Positions 52,175 to 62,247 of a DNA stretch of 64,000 nt are shown here, one piece after another. Location: positions 372,001-436,000 of the forward strand of contig NZ_JANUGU010000003.1 of NCBI RefSeq assembly GCF_024753145.1, in the 5' to 3' direction. The notes below the pieces were generated by a model. The model was given only the letters and a program-made list of their open reading frames with translations, ran no database searches and was not told where the DNA came from. Origin of the DNA: Massilia terrae (GTDB taxonomy: Bacteria; Pseudomonadota; Gammaproteobacteria; Burkholderiales; Burkholderiaceae_D). Made by a program: the position numbers and the translations under genes. Numbering within the stretch: position 1 is the first letter of the stretch; every line of letters starts with the position of its first letter.

Positions 52175-53721
52175 TGAAAGCTCCCCCCGGCGTCATCAGC
52201 ATCCCGACGGTGCCCGCCGCGCGCGGCAGCCTGCTGCTGATCGGGCTGTGCCTGCTGGTCCCGTTCGCGCTCTACCTCGGCACGGCGCAATCGATCGTCG
52301 CCATCTGGAACAGCTCCGAGACCTTCGCCCACGGCTACGCCATCCTGCCGATCAGCCTGTGGCTGGTGTGGCGCCGCCGCGAGGTGTTCAGCCGCATGGC
52401 GCCGGCCCCGTGGTGGCCGGCCCTGGTTCCGCTCGCACTGTGCGGCGCGGCCTGGCTGCTGGCCAGCAGCGCCGAAGTGCAGGTGCTGCGCCAGTACGCC
52501 TTCGTCGCCATGATCCCGCTGTCGGCGCTTGCCTTGCTCGGGCCGCGCCTGGCCGGCGCGCTCGCCTTCCCGCTGCTGTTCCTGCTGTTCGCGGTGCCCT
52601 TCGGCGAAATCTTCGTCAACCCGCTGATCGGCTTCACCGCCGACTTCACCGTGGCCGCGGTGCGCGCGGTCGGCATCCCGGTGCTGCGCAACGGCGCGCG
52701 CTTCGAGCTGCCCAGCGGGAGCTGGTCGGTGGTCGAGGCCTGCAGCGGCATCCGCTACCTGATCTCGTCGGTGACGCTGGGCTGCCTGTACGCCTACCTC
52801 ACCTACCGCTCGCCGCTGCGCCGCGCCGCCTTCATCGCGCTGTCGGTGGTGGTGCCGATCATCGCCAACGGGCTGCGCGCCTTCATGATCGTGATGATCG
52901 GCCACCTGTCGGGCATGAAGCTGGCGACCGGCGTCGACCACCTGATCTACGGCTGGCTGTTCTTCGGCCTCGTCATGTTCATCATGTTCTGGATCGGCGG
53001 CTACTGGCGCGACGACGCCGTCGAGCCGCCCGCGCGCGCCGTGGTGGCGCCTGCGCAGGTGCCCGCTCCCGGCCGCGTTGTCACCATGGCCGCCGCCGTG
53101 CTGGCGCTGGCCGCGGCATGGCCCGCCTACGGCTACTACATCGACCAGGCCAACTTCAATCCGGACCCGGTCAAGTTCCAGCGCGTCAGGATCGGCTGGG
53201 CGCCGGCGCCGGGCTTCACCAACTGGACGCCGCGCTACCTCGAACCCGACGCCGGCTTCTCCGGCGCATGGCAGGCGCGCGGCCTGGCTCCGGTCGGCAT
53301 GACCATCCTGTACTACCGCAACCAGAACGAAGGCCACAAGCTGGTCACCTCGATCAACCGCCTGGCGGATCCGAAGGACGCCTGGCACGAGCTTGAATCC
53401 TCGGCGCGCAGCGAGCAGGTCGCGGGACGCACGCTGGCCTTGCGCGAGACCACGTTGCAGCGCGAGGGCGGTGCGCTGCTGGTGTGGCAATGGCTGTGGA
53501 CCGGCGGCGAGTACACCGCCAGCACCTACATGGGCAAGCTGCTGCAGGCGCGCTCCAAGCTGCTGGTGCACGGCGACGACGGCGCCGCGCTGATGGTCTA
53601 CGCGCCGCTCACGGACAAGCCGGAAGCCGCGCGCGCCGCAATGCGCGCCTTCCTCGACGACCACCTCGAACCGATCGGCCTCGCACTGGACACGGCGCGG
53701 CAGGCGCAGGCGCTGCGATGA
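52168..53721 (+). CDS. xrtA: Exosortase A fused to an EpsI domain
   Basis: Polytopic membrane cysteine protease/transpeptidase of 517 residues that processes PEP-CTERM proteins. GGGGAG lies eight bases before ATG 52168. The active-site set is present: C192 (VVEACSGIRYLISS), R237 (IIANGLRAFMIVMIGH) and H258 (GVDHLIYGW). About eight membrane helices cover residues 20-285. From about 300 the soluble EpsI domain (DUF3485) follows (FQRVRIGWAPAPGFTNWTPRYLEPDAGFSGAWQ, ...MTILYYRNQNEGHKLVTS). The fused form is the usual one in betaproteobacterial exopolysaccharide loci. It ends with a four-base overlap onto the next glycosyltransferase. Confidence 0.95.
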   Translation: MLMKAPPGVISIPTVPAARGSLLLIGLCLLVPFALYLGTAQSIVAIWNSSETFAHGYAILPISLWLVWRRREVFSRMAPAPWWPALVPLALCGAAWLLASSAEVQVLRQYAFVAMIPLSALALLGPRLAGALAFPLLFLLFAVPFGEIFVNPLIGFTADFTVAAVRAVGIPVLRNGARFELPSGSWSVVEACSGIRYLISSVTLGCLYAYLTYRSPLRRAAFIALSVVVPIIANGLRAFMIVMIGHLSGMKLATGVDHLIYGWLFFGLVMFIMFWIGGYWRDDAVEPPARAVVAPAQVPAPGRVVTMAAAVLALAAAWPAYGYYIDQANFNPDPVKFQRVRIGWAPAPGFTNWTPRYLEPDAGFSGAWQARGLAPVGMTILYYRNQNEGHKLVTSINRLADPKDAWHELESSARSEQVAGRTLALRETTLQREGGALLVWQWLWTGGEYTASTYMGKLLQARSKLLVHGDDGAALMVYAPLTDKPEAARAAMRAFLDDHLEPIGLALDTARQAQALR

Positions 53722-54890
53722 ACGAGAACCTGATCGTCCACCTGATCTACAGGCTCGATGTCGGCGGCATGGAGAACCTGCTGGTCGAGCGCATCAACCG
53801 GATGCCGGCTGGCGCCTACCGCCATGTGGTGGTGACGCTGGCGGGATATTCGACGGAGTTCGCGCGCAGGATCAGCAAGCCAGGCGTTGACATCTGCGCG
53901 CTGGACAAGCAGCCCGGCCTGTCGCCAGGCACCCACGCCGACCTGTTCAAGCTGCTGCGCCGCCTGCGCCCCGCGATCCTGCACACCTACAACCTGGCCG
54001 GCATCGAGTACGCCCCGGCGGCGCTGCTGGCCGGCGTGCCGGTGCGCGTCAACGGCCTGCACGGACGCGACGGCGCCGACCCCGAAGGCCGCAACTGGAA
54101 GCACAACTTGCTGCGCCGGCTGATGCTGCCCTTCTACCACTGCTGCTACGCCAACTCCGGCGACATGCTGGCCTGGAACCGCAAGGTGATCGGCGTCCCC
54201 GGGCACAAGAGCTGCCTGCTCCCGAATGGCATCGACGCCGAGCGTTTCCGTCCCCCGGCCGATGGCGAGCCGCGTCCCGATGTCGGTTTCGGCCCCGGCT
54301 GCCGGGTGATCGGCACGGTCGGCCGCATCCAGGACGTGAAGAACCACGCGGCCCTGGTCGACGCCTTCGCCCTGCTTCGCGCGCGCCTGCCCGGCATGGC
54401 CGGCACGCTCAGGCTGGCCATCGTCGGCGACGGCCCGCTGCTGCCGTCATTGCGCGACAAGGTGCGCGCACTCGGCCTGGCGGACCTCGTGTGGCTGCCT
54501 GGCGCGCGCGCCGACATTCCCGATATCCTGCGCGGCTTCGACGTGTACGCAATCTCCTCGATCGCGGAAGGCACGCCGGGCAGCGTGCTGGAAGCGATGG
54601 CAAGCGCCCTGCCGGTGGTTGGCACCCGGGTGGGCGGCGTGCCCGAGCTGATCGACGACGGCGTCACCGGCCAGCTGGTCGCGCCGCGCGACCCCGCCGC
54701 GATGGCCGATGCGCTGGCGCGCTACCTGCTCGCACCCGAACTGGCGACGGCGCACGGCGCGGCCGGGCGTGCGCGGGTCGTCTCCCATTATTCGATGACG
54801 GCGATGGTCGCCAATTACCAGGCGCTCTACGACCGTCTGCTCGAACGCAAAACCTCCTTCAGAAAGAGCATCAAATCATGTGTGGAATAG
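53718..54890 (+). CDS. XrtA system glycosyltransferase (TIGR03088-like)
   Basis: GT4-type glycosyltransferase of 390 residues. ATG 53718 overlaps the exosortase stop. The N-terminus VHLIYRLDVGGMENLLVERINRMP and the C-terminal half (GTVGRIQDVKNHAALVDAFALL, LPGARADIPDILRGFDVYAISSIAEGTPGSVLEAMASALPVVGTRVGGVPELIDDG) contain the EGTPGSVLEAM nucleotide-sugar-binding loop. The gene overlaps the following amidotransferase gene by 13 bases. Confidence 0.93.
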   Translation: MNENLIVHLIYRLDVGGMENLLVERINRMPAGAYRHVVVTLAGYSTEFARRISKPGVDICALDKQPGLSPGTHADLFKLLRRLRPAILHTYNLAGIEYAPAALLAGVPVRVNGLHGRDGADPEGRNWKHNLLRRLMLPFYHCCYANSGDMLAWNRKVIGVPGHKSCLLPNGIDAERFRPPADGEPRPDVGFGPGCRVIGTVGRIQDVKNHAALVDAFALLRARLPGMAGTLRLAIVGDGPLLPSLRDKVRALGLADLVWLPGARADIPDILRGFDVYAISSIAEGTPGSVLEAMASALPVVGTRVGGVPELIDDGVTGQLVAPRDPAAMADALARYLLAPELATAHGAAGRARVVSHYSMTAMVANYQALYDRLLERKTSFRKSIKSCVE

Positions 54891-56776
54891 TCGGCATTTT
54901 CGACACCCGCGGCGCACGGCCGATCGATCCCGTGCTGCTCAGGCGGATGAACGAGACCCAGCATCACCGCGGCCCCGACGAGGGCGATATCTATGTCGAG
55001 CCGGGCGTCGGCTTCGGCCACCGCCGCCTGTCCGTGATCGACCTGGCCAACGGCCTGCAGCCGATGTTCAACGCCGCCGGCGACGTCGGCGTGGTGTTCA
55101 ACGGCGAGATCTACAACTACCGCGAGCTGACAACGGAACTGAAGCAGCTCGGCTACACCTTCCGCACCAGCAGCGACACCGAAGTCATCGTGTATGCGTG
55201 GGAAGCCTGGGGCGAGAAATGCGTTCACCGCCTGCGCGGCATGTTCGCGATCGCGGTCTGGGACCGCAACAAGCAGACCATGTTCATGGCGCGCGACCAC
55301 ATGGGCGTCAAGCCCTTCTTCTACGCCCATCTGCCGGACGGCATGTTCATCTTCGGCTCCGAACTGAAATCGCTGCGTTCCTATCCCGGCCTGTCGCGCG
55401 AGATCGACCCGACCGCGGTCGAGGATTATTTCGCCTTCGGCTATGTGCCGGAACCGAAGACCATCTACGCCGGCGCCTGCAAGCTCGCGCCGGGCTACTG
55501 CCTGACGGTGCGCGTCGGCCAGCCGGTGCCGGGGCCGCGGCGCTACTGGGACGTGCCCTTCACCCAGCACGAGAAAATGACCGAGTCCGATGCGGCCGGC
55601 GAACTGGCGGTGCGCGTGCGTGCGGCGGTGCAGAGCCAGCTGAAGGCGGACGTGCCGCTCGGCGCCTTCCTGTCGGGCGGCGTCGACTCGAGCGCGGTGG
55701 TTGCCATGATGGCGGGCCTGGGCAGCGAACCGGTCAACACCTGCTCGATCGCCTTCAACGACAAGGCCTACGACGAATCCGAGTACGCCGAAGAGGTGGC
55801 GCGCCAATACAAGACCAACCACCACACCGAAACCGTCGACACCGACGACTACGCCCTGCTCGACACCCTGGCGGGGCTGTACGACGAGCCCTACGCGGAC
55901 AGCTCGGCGATCCCGACCTACCGCGTGTGCCAACTGGCGCGCAAGCGCGTGACGGTGGCCTTGTCCGGCGACGGCGGGGACGAGAACCTGGCCGGCTATC
56001 GCCGCTATCGCCTGGCGATGGCCGAGGATGCGGTGCGCTCGAAGATCCCGCCGGCGCTGCGCCGCAACGTGTTCGGGCCGCTCGGCCGCTATTACCCAAA
56101 GGCCGACTGGGCGCCGCGCGTGCTGCGTGCCAAGACCACCTTCGAATCGCTGGCGCGCGACCTCGTCGAAGGCTACTTCCACGGCGTGTCGATCATGTCG
56201 GACGCCATGCGCGAACGCCTGTTCACGCCGCAGTTCCGCCAGCGCCTGCAGGGCCACCGCGCGATCGACGTGATGCGCGGCCATGCCGCCGACGCGCCGA
56301 CCGACGATCCGCTGTCGCTGATCCAGTACCTCGACATGAAGACTTATCTGCCGGGCGACATCCTGACCAAGGTCGACCGCGCCAGCATGGCGCATGCGCT
56401 GGAAGTGCGGGTGCCGCTGCTGGACCACGAGCTGGTCGAATGGATCTCGGGGCTGTCCTCGTCGATCAAGCTGAAGAACGGCGAAGGGAAGTACATCTTC
56501 AAGAAGAGCATGGAGCGTTACCTGCCGCACGACATCCTGTACCGCAAGAAGCAGGGCTTCGCGGTGCCGCTGGCGGCCTGGTTCCGCGGCCCGCTGCGCC
56601 AGCGCGTGCGCGAAGCGCTGCTTGGCCCGATCCTGGCGAGCACCGGCATCTTCAACACCGCCTTCCTGGCCGAGATCGTGGAGATGCACGAATCCGGCCG
56701 CCGCGACTACAGCGCGCCGATCTGGTCGACGCTGATGTTCGAGGCCTTCCTGCGCAAGGAGATGGAGGCGGCGTAG
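54878..56776 (+). CDS. XrtA system amidotransferase (asparagine synthase-like)
   Basis: Glutamine-dependent amidotransferase of 632 residues of the asparagine synthetase B class (TIGR03108-like). The class II glutaminase domain starts MCGIVGIFD with the nucleophile Cys2 and HHRGPDEG. The synthetase domain has the PP-loop FLSGGVDSSAV near 265 and LSGDGGDENLAGYRRY. In exosortase loci this enzyme probably amidates a uronic acid or similar residue of the polymer rather than making asparagine. It starts 13 bases before the stop of the glycosyltransferase gene. Confidence 0.94.
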   Translation: MCGIVGIFDTRGARPIDPVLLRRMNETQHHRGPDEGDIYVEPGVGFGHRRLSVIDLANGLQPMFNAAGDVGVVFNGEIYNYRELTTELKQLGYTFRTSSDTEVIVYAWEAWGEKCVHRLRGMFAIAVWDRNKQTMFMARDHMGVKPFFYAHLPDGMFIFGSELKSLRSYPGLSREIDPTAVEDYFAFGYVPEPKTIYAGACKLAPGYCLTVRVGQPVPGPRRYWDVPFTQHEKMTESDAAGELAVRVRAAVQSQLKADVPLGAFLSGGVDSSAVVAMMAGLGSEPVNTCSIAFNDKAYDESEYAEEVARQYKTNHHTETVDTDDYALLDTLAGLYDEPYADSSAIPTYRVCQLARKRVTVALSGDGGDENLAGYRRYRLAMAEDAVRSKIPPALRRNVFGPLGRYYPKADWAPRVLRAKTTFESLARDLVEGYFHGVSIMSDAMRERLFTPQFRQRLQGHRAIDVMRGHAADAPTDDPLSLIQYLDMKTYLPGDILTKVDRASMAHALEVRVPLLDHELVEWISGLSSSIKLKNGEGKYIFKKSMERYLPHDILYRKKQGFAVPLAAWFRGPLRQRVREALLGPILASTGIFNTAFLAEIVEMHESGRRDYSAPIWSTLMFEAFLRKEMEAA

Positions 56777-56809
56777 GCTTCATAGTGAACGTCGTTCCCT
56801 ATAAAACTT

Positions 56810-56835
56810 AAAGCGGGCTCGCAAGCCCGCTTTTT
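56810..56835. terminator. Bidirectional terminator between the amidotransferase and ugd
   Basis: AAAGCGGGCT-CGCA-AGCCCGCTTTTT forms a strong hairpin with T-runs on both strands. The operon from 43956 and the minus-strand ugd gene both end here. Confidence 0.9.
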
Positions 56836-56837
56836 GA

Positions 56838-58199
56838 TCAAGCGGCGCGCGCCCTGCGCCCGATTCCTTCGTAATACAGCCCCGCTTCCGCCACCGCTTC
56901 CGGCGCATAGATATTGCGGCCATCGAACACCGCCTTCTCCGCCAGCTCCCGCGCCAGCATGCCGAAGTCCGGCGACTTGAACTCCTTCCACTCGGTGACC
57001 AGCACCAGCGCATCCGCGCCGCGCACCGCGTCCGCCGCCGTGGCCGCGATGCGCAGCATGCCCGCGCAGCGCTCCGGCCCGTGCTCGGCCAGCAGCACGC
57101 GCGCCGCCTCCTCGCTCGCCACCGGATCGTAAGCCGCGACCTTGCATCCGGCCGCGAACAGGCTGCGGATCAGCACCAGGCTGGGCGCCTCGCGCATATC
57201 GTCGGTGTTCGGCTTGAACGACAGCCCCCACAGCGCGATCGTGCGCCCGCGCAGCTTATCGGCGCCGCCGAAATGGCGCGCCACCTTCTCGAACAGGACG
57301 TTCTTCTGCGCCTCGTTGACCTGCTCGGTCGCGTCCAGCAGGCGCATCGGCCGCGCATGTTCCTGCGCCGTCTTCACCAGCGCCTTCACGTCCTTCGGGA
57401 AGCACGAGCCGCCATAGCCCATGCCGGCGTACAGGAAGTGCGGCCCGATGCGCGGGTCCATGCCCATCCCCAGGCGCACCGCTTCGATGTCCGCGCCCAG
57501 CAGCTCGGCCAGGTTGGCCACCTCGTTCATGAAGCTGATGCGGGTCGCGAGCATGGCGTTGCAGGCGTACTTGGTCAGCTCGGCGCTGCGCACGTCCATC
57601 TGCACCAGCTTCTCGTGGTTGCGGTTGAACGGCGTGTACAGCTGGCGCATCAGCTGCGTCGCGTGCGCGCTGTCGCTGCCGATCACGATGCGGTCCGGGC
57701 GGGTGAAGTCCTCGATCGCCGCGCCCTCTTTCAGGAACTCGGGATTGCTGACCACCGCGAACTCGACCTGCGCGCCGCGCCGGTCCAGTTCACCCTGGAT
57801 CGCCGCGCGCACTTTGTCGGCAGTGCCCACCGGGACGGTCGACTTATCGACCACCACCACCGGCCGCGTGATGCGCTGGCCGATGCTGCGCGCCGCCGCA
57901 AGGATGTGGCTCAGGTCGGCGCTGCCGTCCTCATCCGGCGGCGTGCCGACCGCCAAAAAGATGATGTCTGCGTGCTCAACTGCAACATCGTAACTGGTGG
58001 AAAAGCTCAGGCGGCCGGCCTGGGTGTTGCGCGTAACCAAGGCGTCCAGCCCCGGTTCATGGATGGGAATGCGGCCGGCCTTGAGCATGCCGATCTTGCG
58101 CTCGTCGACGTCGAGGCAGAGCACGGAATTGCCCACGTCCGCGAAACAGGCGCCGGAAACGAGACCCACGTAGCCGGTGCCGATGATGGAGATTTTCAT
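56838..58199 (-). CDS. ugd: UDP-glucose 6-dehydrogenase
   Basis: NAD-dependent enzyme of 453 residues that oxidises UDP-glucose to UDP-glucuronate, a precursor for acidic polysaccharides. The N-terminal Rossmann motif is [13 protein letters not shown]; the catalytic cysteine is C266 in [25 protein letters not shown] and [16 protein letters not shown] are also present. The start at 58199 leaves the upstream 36 codons out, as the Rossmann strand begins there; no strong Shine-Dalgarno is seen. It supplies the uronic acid that the amidotransferase could amidate. It is on the opposite strand, within the locus. Confidence 0.96.
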   Translation of the reverse strand: MKISIIGTGYVGLVSGACFADVGNSVLCLDVDERKIGMLKAGRIPIHEPGLDALVTRNTQAGRLSFSTSYDVAVEHADIIFLAVGTPPDEDGSADLSHILAAARSIGQRITRPVVVVDKSTVPVGTADKVRAAIQGELDRRGAQVEFAVVSNPEFLKEGAAIEDFTRPDRIVIGSDSAHATQLMRQLYTPFNRNHEKLVQMDVRSAELTKYACNAMLATRISFMNEVANLAELLGADIEAVRLGMGMDPRIGPHFLYAGMGYGGSCFPKDVKALVKTAQEHARPMRLLDATEQVNEAQKNVLFEKVARHFGGADKLRGRTIALWGLSFKPNTDDMREAPSLVLIRSLFAAGCKVAAYDPVASEEAARVLLAEHGPERCAGMLRIAATAADAVRGADALVLVTEWKEFKSPDFGMLARELAEKAVFDGRNIYAPEAVAEAGLYYEGIGRRARAA

Positions 58200-58441
58200 A
58201 GAGGCTTTGCGTGAAAGAGACAGTGTGGCCGGGCACCGTTGTGCTGGCAGAGAAATTGTTACAAACGCAAGACTAACAGCCGAGTTCCGGCCTTGCAAAC
58301 GAGTCAAATCAATCGTGCGCGCGGTTCAAAAGTAGAGAAATTTTGATAATTATTGCTCGCACGAAACCGTGCTACACGAATAATTTTTTTCCGATAGGAT
58401 CATTCCAGAAGTTCACAAATGTCATCCCGGCAAGCAAAGAA

Positions 58442-59617
58442 ATGAGACTGCTCACCTTCTCCACCCTGTACCCGAACGCCGCCCAGCCCAACCATGGCCT
58501 GTTCGTCGAAACGCGGCTGCGCCACCTGGTCGCAACCGGCCAGGCCGAGTCGCGGGTGGTGGCGCCGGTGCCGTGGTTTCCCTTCCCCCAGGAGCGTTTC
58601 GGCCACTATGGCCGGTTGGCGCAGGTACCGGGCAGCGAAGTGCGTTCGGGCCTGGAGATCGCGCACCCGCGCTACCTGGCGCTGCCGAAAATCGGCATGA
58701 ACGTGTCGCCGATGCTGATGGCGCAGGCGGTGAAGCCGGCCATCGGCCGCATCATCGACAGCGGCTACGACTTCGACGCCATCGACGCCCACTACTTCTA
58801 TCCGGATGGCGTGGCGGCGGTCATGCTGGGCCAGTACTTCAACAAGCCGGTGGTGGTGACGGCGCGCGGCAGCGACATCAACCTGCTGCCGCAATTCGCG
58901 CTGCCGCGCCGGATGATTTTGTGGGCCGCCGAACGCGCGCGCGCCGTCATCACGGTCTGCAACTACCTGAAGGACGAGATGGTGCGCCTCGGCGTGAGTG
59001 CCGAGCGCATCACCCCGCTGCGCAACGGCGTCGACCTGGAGCGCTTCGTGCCGATGGAGCGCAACGCCGTGCGCGCCGCCTTCGGCTTCGATGGCTTCAC
59101 CCTGCTTTCGGTGGGCCAGCTGGTGCCGCATAAGGGGCACGACCTGGCGATCAAGGCGCTCACCCTGCTCAAGGATGTCTCGCTGGTGGTGGTCGGCCAG
59201 GGTCCCGACCAGCGCCGGCTCGAAGAATTGGCGCTTGAACTGGGCGTGGCCAACCGCGTGCGCATGGCCGGCCCGGTGCCGCAAACCGAACTTCGCACCT
59301 ACTACAGCGCGGCCGACCTGATGGTGCTCGCGTCCAGCCGCGAAGGCTGGGCCAATGTGCTGCTCGAATCGATGGCCTGCGGGACGCCGGTGGTGGCCAC
59401 CAGCGTGTGCGGCACCCCGGAAGTGGTGGCCGCGCCGGAGGCCGGCCGCCTGCTGGCCGATCGCACCCCGGAAAGCCTGGCCCACGCCGTCCGGCTGCTG
59501 CGCGCCCACTCCCCCGACCGCGCTGCCACGCGCCGCTACGCCGAGCGCTTCGACTGGGGCCACACGACACAGGGACAGCTCGACCTGTTCCGCCACATCT
59601 TGATGGAGCGATCCTGA
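58442..59617 (+). CDS. Glycosyltransferase family 4
   Basis: GT-B glycosyltransferase of 391 residues. Start ATG 58442 (MRLLTFSTLYPNAAQPNHGLFVETRLRHL) has a weak upstream site; the frame is open for 33 more codons of AT-rich non-family sequence. GT4 motifs are HYFYPDGVAA, VVTARGSDINLLPQ, ITPLRNGVDLERF and LASSREGWANVLLESMACGTPVVATSVCGTPEVV. It is the first gene of the second plus-strand operon, divergent from ugd. Confidence 0.92.
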   Translation: MRLLTFSTLYPNAAQPNHGLFVETRLRHLVATGQAESRVVAPVPWFPFPQERFGHYGRLAQVPGSEVRSGLEIAHPRYLALPKIGMNVSPMLMAQAVKPAIGRIIDSGYDFDAIDAHYFYPDGVAAVMLGQYFNKPVVVTARGSDINLLPQFALPRRMILWAAERARAVITVCNYLKDEMVRLGVSAERITPLRNGVDLERFVPMERNAVRAAFGFDGFTLLSVGQLVPHKGHDLAIKALTLLKDVSLVVVGQGPDQRRLEELALELGVANRVRMAGPVPQTELRTYYSAADLMVLASSREGWANVLLESMACGTPVVATSVCGTPEVVAAPEAGRLLADRTPESLAHAVRLLRAHSPDRAATRRYAERFDWGHTTQGQLDLFRHILMERS

Positions 59618-60816
59618 TGCGCATCCTGTACCACCACCGCACCCGTTCCAAGGACGGGCAGTTCGTCCACATCGAAGAGATGATCAATGCGCTGCGCGCG
59701 CAGGGACACGAAGTGATCGTCACCGCGCCGCCGGCCATGGAGCAGGAATCGTTCGGCGCCGACGCCGGCGCGGTCGCGCTGCTCAAGCGCTGGCTGCCCA
59801 AGTGGTTCTACGAACTGGCCGAGCTGTCGTATTCGCTGGTGGCCTACCGTCGCCTGGCGAAAGCCATCGACCAGCACCAGCCCGACTGCATCTACGAGCG
59901 CTACAACCTGTTCCTGCCGGCCGGGATCTGGGCCGCGCGCAAATACAAGCTGCCGCTCCTCCTGGAGATCAACGCGCCGATCCTGGAAGAGCGCAGCCGC
60001 TACGACGGCCTGTCGCTCAAGCGCCTGGCGCGCTGGTCGCAGGCCTATGCGTGGCGCCGCGCCGACATGGTGCTGCCGGTGACGCGGGTACTGGGCGACA
60101 TCGTCGCCTCCTACGGGGTCGAGCAGCGCCACATCGCCGTCATCCCGAACGGCATCAACGGCGAGCGGTTCGGCAGCGCGCCCGACACCGAAGCGGCCAA
60201 GCGCGCGCTCGGGCTGGACGGCCGGCTGGTGCTCGGCTTCACCGGCTTCGTGCGCGACTGGCACGGCCTGGACAAGGTGCTCGACCTGATCGCGAGCGAT
60301 CCGCCCAACGCACGCCGCCACCTGCTGGTGGTGGGCGACGGCCCGGCCCGCGCCGGGCTGGAGCGCCAGGCCCGCGAGCTGGGCATCGAGCAGCGCGTCA
60401 CCTTCACCGGCATCGTCGGCCGCGACGAGGTCGCGCGCCACGTGGCCGCCTTCGACATCGCGCTGCAGCCGGCGGTGGTGGCCTACGCCTCGCCGCTCAA
60501 GCTGTTCGAATACCTCGCGCTGGGCAAGGCCATCGTCGGCCCGGCCCAGCCGAACCTGAAGGAGATCCTGCGCCACGAGGACAACGCGCTGCTGTTCGAG
60601 CCGGACGACAAGGCCGGCCTGGCGAACGCGATCGCGCGCCTGTCGCGGGACGATGCCTTGCGCCGCAAGCTGGCCGCCAACGCGCGCGCCACCATCGCCG
60701 AGCAGCAGCTGACCTGGGACGCCAACGCGCGCCGCGTGGTGGCCCTGTTCCGCCAGCTCCTCGCCGAGCGCATGAGCAGCAGCGCGCGCCGCAAGGACGC
60801 GGCCGCATTGACCTAG
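59617..60816 (+). CDS. XrtA-associated glycosyltransferase (TIGR04063-like)
   Basis: GT4-type glycosyltransferase of 399 residues. ATG 59617 overlaps the previous stop by one base (TGATG). It has MRILYHHRTRSKDGQFVHIEEMINALRAQGHEVIV, ERYNLFLPAG, VIPNGINGERF and PLKLFEYLALGKAIVGPAQPNLKEILRHEDNALLF. The first 40 residues match the exosortase A-associated Daro-type family as I recall it. It acts in repeat-unit assembly on the cytoplasmic face. Confidence 0.92.
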   Translation: MRILYHHRTRSKDGQFVHIEEMINALRAQGHEVIVTAPPAMEQESFGADAGAVALLKRWLPKWFYELAELSYSLVAYRRLAKAIDQHQPDCIYERYNLFLPAGIWAARKYKLPLLLEINAPILEERSRYDGLSLKRLARWSQAYAWRRADMVLPVTRVLGDIVASYGVEQRHIAVIPNGINGERFGSAPDTEAAKRALGLDGRLVLGFTGFVRDWHGLDKVLDLIASDPPNARRHLLVVGDGPARAGLERQARELGIEQRVTFTGIVGRDEVARHVAAFDIALQPAVVAYASPLKLFEYLALGKAIVGPAQPNLKEILRHEDNALLFEPDDKAGLANAIARLSRDDALRRKLAANARATIAEQQLTWDANARRVVALFRQLLAERMSSSARRKDAAALT

Positions 60817-60825
60817 GAGGAGCAA

Positions 60826-60933
60826 ATGGAAAGTCTGCTGTGGGCGCTCGACCTGGTGGCGGTGCTGCTGTTGTGCCGCTGGGGCCTGGCGCAGGACAAG
60901 CGCAAGCACCCCAAGGGCAAGGGCACGAGGTAA
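60826..60933 (+). CDS. 35-residue membrane peptide in the XrtA operon
   Basis: Small protein of 35 residues. AGGAGGAG (60815-60822) is an optimal ribosome-binding site for ATG 60826, and the stop TAA is three bases before the next start, so translation is likely. One hydrophobic segment (LLWALDLVAVLLLCRWGLA) is followed by a basic tail (DKRKHPKGKGTR), giving a single-pass inner-membrane peptide with the tail inside. I recognise no family. Position between a glycosyltransferase and the O-glycosylation ligase suggests an accessory subunit. Confidence 0.75.
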   Translation: MESLLWALDLVAVLLLCRWGLAQDKRKHPKGKGTR

Positions 60934-60936
60934 GGC

Positions 60937-62247
60937 ATGCGCGACCTGTTTTTGCTGGCGGTCCTGCCGCTGATGCTGTATGCGATCGCCAAGCGGCCGT
61001 TCATCGGCCTCGGCATGTGGCTGTGGACCGCGCTGTTCTTCCCGAACGGCTGGGTCTACGGTCCCGCGCAGTCGATCCGCTACAACCTGCTGTTCGCCGG
61101 CATCGCCATCTTCGGCTACCTGGTGCAGCCGAAAAAGCCCAAGTTCCGTCTCGGCGTCACCGGCACGCTGATCATCCTGTTCTTCGTCTGGACCACGCTC
61201 AGCACCGCGCTGGGCGGCGGGAATCCTGACATCCAGTGGAATTTCTGGAACCGCTTCTGGAAGATCATCCTCCTGTTCACCTTCGTGGTGGCGATCGTCG
61301 ACGACAAGCTGCATGTCGACTTCATGCTGTGGTGCGTCGTGCTGTCGGTCGGTTTCTACGGCGACCTCGAGGCGCTCAAGTACCTGGCCAGCGGCGGCGG
61401 CCACAAGATTGCGGGCATGGCCGACCACGTGCTGGGCGACCGCAATGACCTCGCGCTGGGCCTGGTGATGATCATCCCGATCTGCGCCTACCTGCTGCAC
61501 GAGTACGGCAAGCAGTCGCGCGCGCTGTGGTGGGCGATGCTGGGCACCATGGGACTGCTGGTTGCGGCCGTGATCGGGACCAGCTCGCGCGGCGGCTTCG
61601 TCGCGCTGCTCGCGCTGGGCGCTTACTTCTTCATGAAGAGCGAACGCAAGCTGGTGGTGGCGGCCGCTCTCGGCGTGCTGGTGCTGGCGCTGTCGCAGGT
61701 GGTGACCACCGAATGGGTCGCCCGCATGAACACCATCGACTCGGCCGACAACGACGCCTCTTTCATGGGCCGCGTGGTGGCATGGAAGCTGAGCCTGATC
61801 CTGGCGACCCAGCACCCCTTCTTCGGCGGCGGCTTCAAGGCCCTCGAATACTTCCCGGTGTGGTCCTCGCTGAGCCAGGACTTCAACAGCTTTTCTTGGT
61901 TCTACACCGGCGACGCGGTGCCCGACACGCGCGGCTCGCACGCCGCCCACAGCGTCTATTTCCAGGTGCTGGGCGACCACGGCTTCGTCGGGCTGGCGCT
62001 GTACCTGTGCATCCTGCTCGGCAGCTTCGCCAAGGCGCGCAAGATCGTCCGGGTGGCGCGGGCGCGCAAGGCGCCGGAGTGGATCGCGCGGCTGGCGACC
62101 GACCTGCAGCTGTCGCTGTTCGCGTTTTGCGTCGGCGGCGCGGCGCTCAGCTTCGCCTACTTCGACCTGACCTTCGCCATCATGGGCCTGCTGATCGTGC
62201 TCGAGTCGCGCATCCTGCCGGCCTCCCTCAACAAGGCGCCAGCATGA
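60937..62247 (+). CDS. XrtA-associated putative O-glycosylation ligase
   Basis: Polytopic O-antigen ligase-like (Wzy_C) protein of 436 residues, matching the exosortase A-associated ligase family (TIGR03097-like). About ten hydrophobic segments are visible. The periplasmic loop region has the ligase pattern GSHAAHSVYFQVLGDHGFVGLALYLCILLG (near 330-355), and GTSSRGGFVALLALG carries the conserved RGG arginine. It may join glycan to PEP-CTERM proteins or polymerise the polysaccharide. Its stop overlaps the acyltransferase start. Confidence 0.92.
   Translation: MRDLFLLAVLPLMLYAIAKRPFIGLGMWLWTALFFPNGWVYGPAQSIRYNLLFAGIAIFGYLVQPKKPKFRLGVTGTLIILFFVWTTLSTALGGGNPDIQWNFWNRFWKIILLFTFVVAIVDDKLHVDFMLWCVVLSVGFYGDLEALKYLASGGGHKIAGMADHVLGDRNDLALGLVMIIPICAYLLHEYGKQSRALWWAMLGTMGLLVAAVIGTSSRGGFVALLALGAYFFMKSERKLVVAAALGVLVLALSQVVTTEWVARMNTIDSADNDASFMGRVVAWKLSLILATQHPFFGGGFKALEYFPVWSSLSQDFNSFSWFYTGDAVPDTRGSHAAHSVYFQVLGDHGFVGLALYLCILLGSFAKARKIVRVARARKAPEWIARLATDLQLSLFAFCVGGAALSFAYFDLTFAIMGLLIVLESRILPASLNKAPA

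Noticed and set aside
58245..58260. Sigma-54-like TGGCAGAGAAATTGTT before the second glycosyltransferase operon.
   Set aside because: The -12 element has GT instead of GC and the site is 180 bases from the gene, so the match is too weak.
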